Shown here piece after piece: positions 59,980 to 64,000 of a stretch of DNA of 64,000 bases. The notes beneath the pieces were generated by a model. The model did not search any database. It was not told the origin of the DNA and saw only the letters and a program-made list of their open reading frames with translations. The stretch spans positions 23,810-87,809 of the forward strand of contig CAJUJB010000007.1 in the NCBI GenBank assembly GCA_910586595.1. Reading direction: 5' to 3'. The position numbers and the translations under genes are program-made. This DNA comes from an uncultured Muribaculaceae bacterium (GTDB lineage: Bacteria; Bacteroidota; Bacteroidia; Bacteroidales; Muribaculaceae). Within the stretch, counting starts at the first letter, position 1. Each line of letters starts with the position of its first letter.

Positions 59980-61088
59980 TTCAATATACAGACTTATGCC
60001 TTGCCGACGGGCGGGCCGCCGCCTCTGTATCGGCTTTTAAGCCGGCCAAGGGCGGAGTAGCCGAGTATAACGCGATTATACGACCGCTTAAGGGCAGAAC
60101 TTTTTCTGAGCAGTGGAGCGCAGTGAGCAAGGCTGTCGAAGAATTGTGTGCCAAGGCAGATGCTGTGTTTGCGCGAGTGTTTTTGAGTGATCCGGCTAAC
60201 CAGACTCCGTTGCTTGAAGGCTTGCCGGCTTGTGCTGTCTCTGTAGTAGGGCAGTCGCCACTCTATAAGGCTCCAGATAAGGTGTCGGTATGGCTATATC
60301 TCAGGGAGGACGCCAAGCCAGAATTAATGGACGGTGGTATATGGCGGTCGCGATGGAGCGGAACCGATCTGACTGAGCTATGGCAAGGCAGCTTGTCGCG
60401 GCCCGGAGAAACCTCATATGAGGCCACTTCAGAGATGCTTAGTGCATATGCGCGTCTGCTTATGCCTTATGGTGCGTCGCTTGAGCGTAATTGTCTCCGC
60501 ACATGGTTTTTTGTGCGCGATGTCGACATCAACTACGCAGGTATGGTAAAGGGGCGTAATGAGGTGTTTGCCGCCGAGAATCTCACAGCTTCCGGGCATT
60601 TCATTGCCAGTACGGGCATTGGTGGGTGTTGCGGCAACATCCGGTCGACCGTGATGCTTGACACGTATGCTGTGACAGGATTGCCGTCCGAGGCGGTCAC
60701 CTATCTGAAAGGAGCTTCCCATTTAAATCCGACCGCGGAATATGGTGTGGCTTTCGAGAGGGCTACGGCAATTGATTTGCCTGATCGGCGACACGTGCTT
60801 GTATCTGGTACGGCAAGCATCGACAACCATGGGGAAATAGTCTGTCCGGGCGATATACACGGCCAGACAATGCGCATGTGCGAGAATGTCGAGGTCCTGC
60901 TCGCTGAAGCCGGCTGCTCGGCTTCCGATATGACTCACGCGATTGTCTATGTTCGCGACACAGCCGATGCTGCTTATGTTGGCGAACTTATAGGCAAGCG
61001 TTATCCCGGCCTGCCATTTACGGTCGTTCTTGGGCCAGTATGCCGTCCAGGCTGGCTGGTAGAGATGGAGTGTTCGGCCGTGCGATGA
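59976..61088 (+). CDS. Rid (YjgF/YER057c/UK114)-like protein, tandem-domain type
   Basis: 370 residues, no signal peptide. The C-terminal half is a Rid domain: LVSGTASIDNHGEIVCPGDI, HGQTMRMCENVEVLLAEAG, DMTHAIVYVRDTADAAYV and PVCRPGWLVEME, the last carrying the conserved Arg near the ligand site. The N-terminal half is a divergent relative, as in chorismatase-like FkbO/Hyg5 proteins, which also have double Rid folds. Deamination of enamines/imines or a chorismatase-type reaction are possible. Overlaps the HTCS stop and CcsBA start by four bases each, so it is translated with both. Confidence 0.8.
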   Translation: MIQYTDLCLADGRAAASVSAFKPAKGGVAEYNAIIRPLKGRTFSEQWSAVSKAVEELCAKADAVFARVFLSDPANQTPLLEGLPACAVSVVGQSPLYKAPDKVSVWLYLREDAKPELMDGGIWRSRWSGTDLTELWQGSLSRPGETSYEATSEMLSAYARLLMPYGASLERNCLRTWFFVRDVDINYAGMVKGRNEVFAAENLTASGHFIASTGIGGCCGNIRSTVMLDTYAVTGLPSEAVTYLKGASHLNPTAEYGVAFERATAIDLPDRRHVLVSGTASIDNHGEIVCPGDIHGQTMRMCENVEVLLAEAGCSASDMTHAIVYVRDTADAAYVGELIGKRYPGLPFTVVLGPVCRPGWLVEMECSAVR

Positions 61089-62224
61089 AGAGGCTTCCCC
61101 GATGGTGCACGCCGGCATGGCTGATGGTTCACATAGGTCTTTTAGTGATTCTATGCGGTGCGATTGTGTCATGGTGTGCTGACCGAAGCGGGTATATTGT
61201 GCTCGGAGAGGGCGTCGGGCTGGCGGCGACATGGCGTGGTGATGACGGAGCGGTGTTGCCTCTTCCGTTCAAGCTTGGCCTTATGGATATTGTGGATGGC
61301 CAAGAGGATATAGAATTCAAACTTGTTGCACAGTGTGGTGAGGATTCCACCGTCATGAGCACTTCGTTTTTCCGCGCGGGGGAGTTTAAGGGGTATTCAT
61401 TCATTTTGCGTGGAATTGACTCCGATGGCTTATATGCCACATTGGGAGTAGGCTATAATTATCTGGGGAGGAATATAGTCTATTGCGGCTACGCAGCCTT
61501 GGTGCTCGGCATGCTGGGTTATGCCTTCCGCAGGAGATGGCAATCGTCAGGAGGCCGAATCCGCGCGAAGTCTACCGAGGTTTTTGTGGCTATTGGCATT
61601 CTATTCTCGGTCGCGTTTGCGCTCGTTCTGAGGTTTAAAGAGCTCGAGTCTTTTCCGGCCGCCGGAGCGCATGACTGTCTGCTGCTCATGTCGGCTGTAT
61701 GTTGTATAGCTTGCCTCTTACTGCGGCATAGTCGTAGCCTTATGCGTATTGTGCTGGCGCTCGGGGCGGTGTTCGCCATTATCGGTCTTGTTTTGCCCGC
61801 AGGAAATCTCGGGCCAGGGTTGCGGCATCCACTTTTAGGCTTGCACGTATGTCTTGTGATGTTGGCCTATAGCCTCCTGGCCATTCTGGGGGTGTATGCG
61901 TCAGTGAGTTTTATTCCGGGTGTGCTGCGCTTCAATGTCGGATTGTGCACGGGTCTGCTTGTGTGGGGAGAGGCAGCCTTGATCTGCGGTGTGGTGTGCG
62001 GCTCTGTATGGGCTGCTGATGCATGGGGAAGGTATTGGAGCTGGGATCCGAAGGAGACATGTGCGCTCGTCACAATACTCGTCTATGCATTGGCTCTTCA
62101 TCGGCGCCACCTGAAATTTATGCAGAGCCGCCGGGCATTCAGAGTATATCTGGTCATTGCCTTCGGGGCGGTTCTGTTCACATGGTTTGGTGTGTCACAT
62201 TTTTTAGGTGGCCTGCATTCGTAG
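61085..62224 (+). CDS. Cytochrome c synthase, compact CcsB-CcsA (ResB-ResC) type
   Basis: 379 residues. The N-terminal ~130 resemble a shortened ResB/CcsB (MVHIGLLVILCGAIVSW, YSFILRGIDSDGLYATLGVG). Then membrane helices with CcsA features: HPLLGLHVCLVMLAYSLL (His at about 248 and 254), the tryptophan-rich WWD haem motif WGRYWSWDPKETCAL at about 314-328, and the C-terminal TWFGVSHFLGGLHS with a terminal His. System II synthases attach haem to CxxCH motifs outside the cytoplasm. The ATG at 61085 is inside the ATGA overlap with the Rid gene. No nrfA/nrfH genes are visible near it; the CINCH lipoprotein in the same unit is a candidate client. Confidence 0.88.
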   Translation: MKRLPRWCTPAWLMVHIGLLVILCGAIVSWCADRSGYIVLGEGVGLAATWRGDDGAVLPLPFKLGLMDIVDGQEDIEFKLVAQCGEDSTVMSTSFFRAGEFKGYSFILRGIDSDGLYATLGVGYNYLGRNIVYCGYAALVLGMLGYAFRRRWQSSGGRIRAKSTEVFVAIGILFSVAFALVLRFKELESFPAAGAHDCLLLMSAVCCIACLLLRHSRSLMRIVLALGAVFAIIGLVLPAGNLGPGLRHPLLGLHVCLVMLAYSLLAILGVYASVSFIPGVLRFNVGLCTGLLVWGEAALICGVVCGSVWAADAWGRYWSWDPKETCALVTILVYALALHRRHLKFMQSRRAFRVYLVIAFGAVLFTWFGVSHFLGGLHS

Positions 62225-62225
62225 T

Positions 62226-62257
62226 TTTGCATATCCGGTAAAAAATGGCTACCTTTG
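62226..62257 (+). promoter_or_regulatory. Full consensus promoter for guaA
   Basis: TTTG (62226-62229), 20 bases, TACCTTTG (62250-62257). An in-frame ATG at 62245 lies within this promoter, so guaA must start at 62287. Confidence 0.85.
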
Positions 62258-62286
62258 CGGAAGAATTACACCCTATTCCACATTAT

Positions 62287-63816
62287 ATGCAGGAGAAGAT
62301 TGTTATCCTCGACTTCGGCTCGCAGACAACCCAACTTATCGGGCGGCGTGTGCGCGAGCTCAACATCTACAGTGAAATAATTCCGTATGACAAGTATCCG
62401 TTCGGTCGTGAGGCTGAAGAAGGCATTATCGGCGTAATACTTTCCGGTAGCCCTCTGTCGGTCTACGATAAGGACGCCTTCAAAGTCGACATCGCTGCAA
62501 TTAATGCAGCTGTGCCGGTGCTTGGAATCTGCTACGGTGCTCAACTTATGGCCCACACCTTCGGCGGTAAAGTCGAACCGGCGCCTTCTCGTGAGTATGG
62601 TCGTGCCCACCTGAGCTATATCGATCCGGCTTGCCCCATCTTCAAGGGAATCGAGCCTGGTGCGCAGGTATGGATGAGCCATGGCGATACCATCACTTCA
62701 CTTCCTGAAGGATATACTTGTGTAGCCTCGACACCTGAGGTTAAGTTTGCCGCATTTTGCGCAGGCCCGAAGATGTGGGGCGTACAGTTCCACCCGGAGG
62801 TCTATCACAGCGAATGCGGTATGCAGCTCCTTGAGAATTTCACCGTTGGTGTCTGCGGCGCTTCGCGTTCATGGAGCGCTGAGTCGTTTATCGAGACTAC
62901 CGTAGCCGAACTCAAGGCCCAGCTCGGCAATGACCGTGTGATTCTGGGTCTCAGCGGCGGTGTGGATTCATCGGTGGCTGCAGTGCTGCTCAACCGTGCG
63001 ATCGGCTCTAATCTAACTTGTATCTTTGTTGATCACGGCATGCTTCGCAAGAATGAATTTGCCGATGTACTCCGTGATTATGAGTGCCTCGGCCTGAATG
63101 TCCGCGGTGTGGATGCATCAGATAAATTCTTTGCCGACCTGGCCGGGGTAACCGATCCCGAACGCAAACGTAAGATTATCGGTGCCGATTTTATCGAAGT
63201 ATTCGACAAAGAGGCAGCCAAGATTACAGATGCCCGTTGGCTCGGCCAGGGTACGATTTATCCCGACTGCATCGAGTCTCTCTCAATCACCGGAACTGTG
63301 ATCAAGAGCCACCACAATGTAGGCGGTCTTCCCGAGCGCATGAATCTCCGTCTCTGCGAGCCTCTGCGCCTGCTGTTTAAAGACGAAGTGCGAGCTGTGG
63401 GTCGTGCTTTGGGTATGCCTGAGCACCTCATCACGCGCCATCCTTTCCCGGGCCCCGGTCTGGCTGTGCGTATACTTGGAGAGGTTACACGTGAGAAGGT
63501 CGGTATACTCCAGGAAGCTGATCATATATTTATCAAGGGTCTGCGCGACAGCGGCCTTTACAACGATGTATGGCAGGCTGGCGTCATTCTGTTGCCGGTG
63601 CAGAGTGTAGGTGTCATGGGCGACGAGCGTACATATGAACGGGCTGTAGCTCTGCGTGCTGTCACTTCGACCGACGCGATGACAGCCGACTGGGCCCATC
63701 TCCCTTATGAATTCCTTGCAAAGGTGTCGAACGAGATTATAAACAAGGTGCGTGGAGTCAACCGCGTATGTTACGACATCTCGTCGAAACCACCGGCCAC
63801 AATCGAGTGGGAGTAA
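62287..63816 (+). CDS. guaA: GMP synthase (glutamine-hydrolysing)
   Basis: About 509 residues. N-terminal glutamine amidotransferase: VILDFGSQTTQLIGRRVRE, GVILSGSP, catalytic Cys in LGICYGAQLMAHTFGG, and WGVQFHPEVYHS with the His/Glu pair. Then the ATP pyrophosphatase (LSGGVDSSVAAVLLNRAIG, FVDHGMLRKNE) and the C-terminal dimerisation domain (RHPFPGPGLAVRILGEVT, DISSKPPATIEWE). The ATG at 62287 (MQEKIVILDFG) is chosen because the upstream ATG overlaps the -7 box. Monocistronic, with a hairpin after it. Confidence 0.97.
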   Translation: MQEKIVILDFGSQTTQLIGRRVRELNIYSEIIPYDKYPFGREAEEGIIGVILSGSPLSVYDKDAFKVDIAAINAAVPVLGICYGAQLMAHTFGGKVEPAPSREYGRAHLSYIDPACPIFKGIEPGAQVWMSHGDTITSLPEGYTCVASTPEVKFAAFCAGPKMWGVQFHPEVYHSECGMQLLENFTVGVCGASRSWSAESFIETTVAELKAQLGNDRVILGLSGGVDSSVAAVLLNRAIGSNLTCIFVDHGMLRKNEFADVLRDYECLGLNVRGVDASDKFFADLAGVTDPERKRKIIGADFIEVFDKEAAKITDARWLGQGTIYPDCIESLSITGTVIKSHHNVGGLPERMNLRLCEPLRLLFKDEVRAVGRALGMPEHLITRHPFPGPGLAVRILGEVTREKVGILQEADHIFIKGLRDSGLYNDVWQAGVILLPVQSVGVMGDERTYERAVALRAVTSTDAMTADWAHLPYEFLAKVSNEIINKVRGVNRVCYDISSKPPATIEWE

Positions 63817-63851
63817 ATACAGCTTAGATATTCGCTTCACCTTTTTAATAC

Positions 63852-63892
63852 ACAGCCATTCATATTCTACTGTATAGAGTATGGATGGCTGT
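63852..63892 (+). terminator. Hairpin after guaA
   Basis: ACAGCCATTCATATTCTA and TAGAGTATGGATGGCTGT form an 18-bp stem with two G-T wobbles, loop CTGTA; no long T-run. The final bases to 64000 are AT-rich and hold no gene that I can see; TATAATTTG near 63944 may be part of a promoter for a gene beyond the window. Confidence 0.7.
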
Positions 63893-64000
63893 TGCTATAT
63901 TATCTATTTGCAATCAAATCAACTTAATATTGGACAGGATTCAATATAATTTGTGTTATTGGACTCATAAGCGGGAATGTAGCAGAAAAATTTTGTGGCT

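Noticed and set aside
62245..62286. Longer N-terminus for guaA from the ATG at 62245
   Set aside because: This ATG lies inside a perfect -33/-7 promoter and would precede the transcription start; the family N-terminus begins at 62287.

Overview
The window looks like chromosomal DNA of a gut Bacteroidales bacterium, most likely Muribaculaceae (S24-7) or a close relative. Genes that fix this directly are fused-subunit 2-oxoglutarate:ferredoxin oxidoreductase, a hybrid two-component regulator with Reg_prop repeats, a DUF6377/SusR-like regulator, SusE/F-like and CotH secreted proteins and TonB-dependent receptors. Many genes are also preceded by the Bacteroidetes promoter (TTTG, about 20 nt, TAnnTTTG). 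The family-level assignment is inference from gene content.

Layout. Bases 1-14900 are mostly housekeeping genes on the minus strand: the 5' part of purH, an SLC13/DASS anion symporter, korB-korA, a block SIS isomerase - PfkB-like - ribH - two small envelope proteins - SUI1 factor - mfd, and prmA - outer-membrane protein - ATP-grasp-like. An 826-base gap (14898-15723) holds degenerate 133-bp repeats. Bases 15724-24800 read on the plus strand: fur-purA (overlapping), DUF1015, a His-rich exported peptide with a TonB-dependent receptor, the rplM-rpsI-rpsB-tsf translation block and tRNA-Arg(TCT). Directly after the tRNA lies an AT-richer accessory patch with one kinase-like gene (24859-25542). A periplasmic GH2 beta-galactosidase follows, convergent with a TonB receptor - DUF362 pair.

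Bases 32221-52423 form a secreted glycan-active region without a SusC/SusD pair: GH31, SusE/F-like, SusR-like regulator, PepSY-like, CotH, a giant FIVAR-repeat protein, GH128-like, a duplicated carbohydrate-binding protein and GH43. Six or seven of these have ordinary (non-lipoprotein) signal peptides and C-termini that look like type IX secretion sorting tails. Neighbouring proteins also share ricin-like modules. This suggests a set exported to the surface or medium by a different route from classical Sus loci.

Bases 52522-62224 hold five genes whose ends all overlap: DUF6057 membrane protein, beta-propeller lipoprotein with a CxxCH haem motif, hybrid two-component sensor/regulator, Rid/YjgF-like protein, and a compact CcsB-CcsA-type cytochrome c synthase. 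Coupling a putative haem-bearing propeller and its likely maturase to a one-protein signalling system is the most unusual arrangement in the window. guaA closes the window behind its own strong promoter.

No CRISPR array, complete insertion sequence, rRNA operon or prophage was seen.
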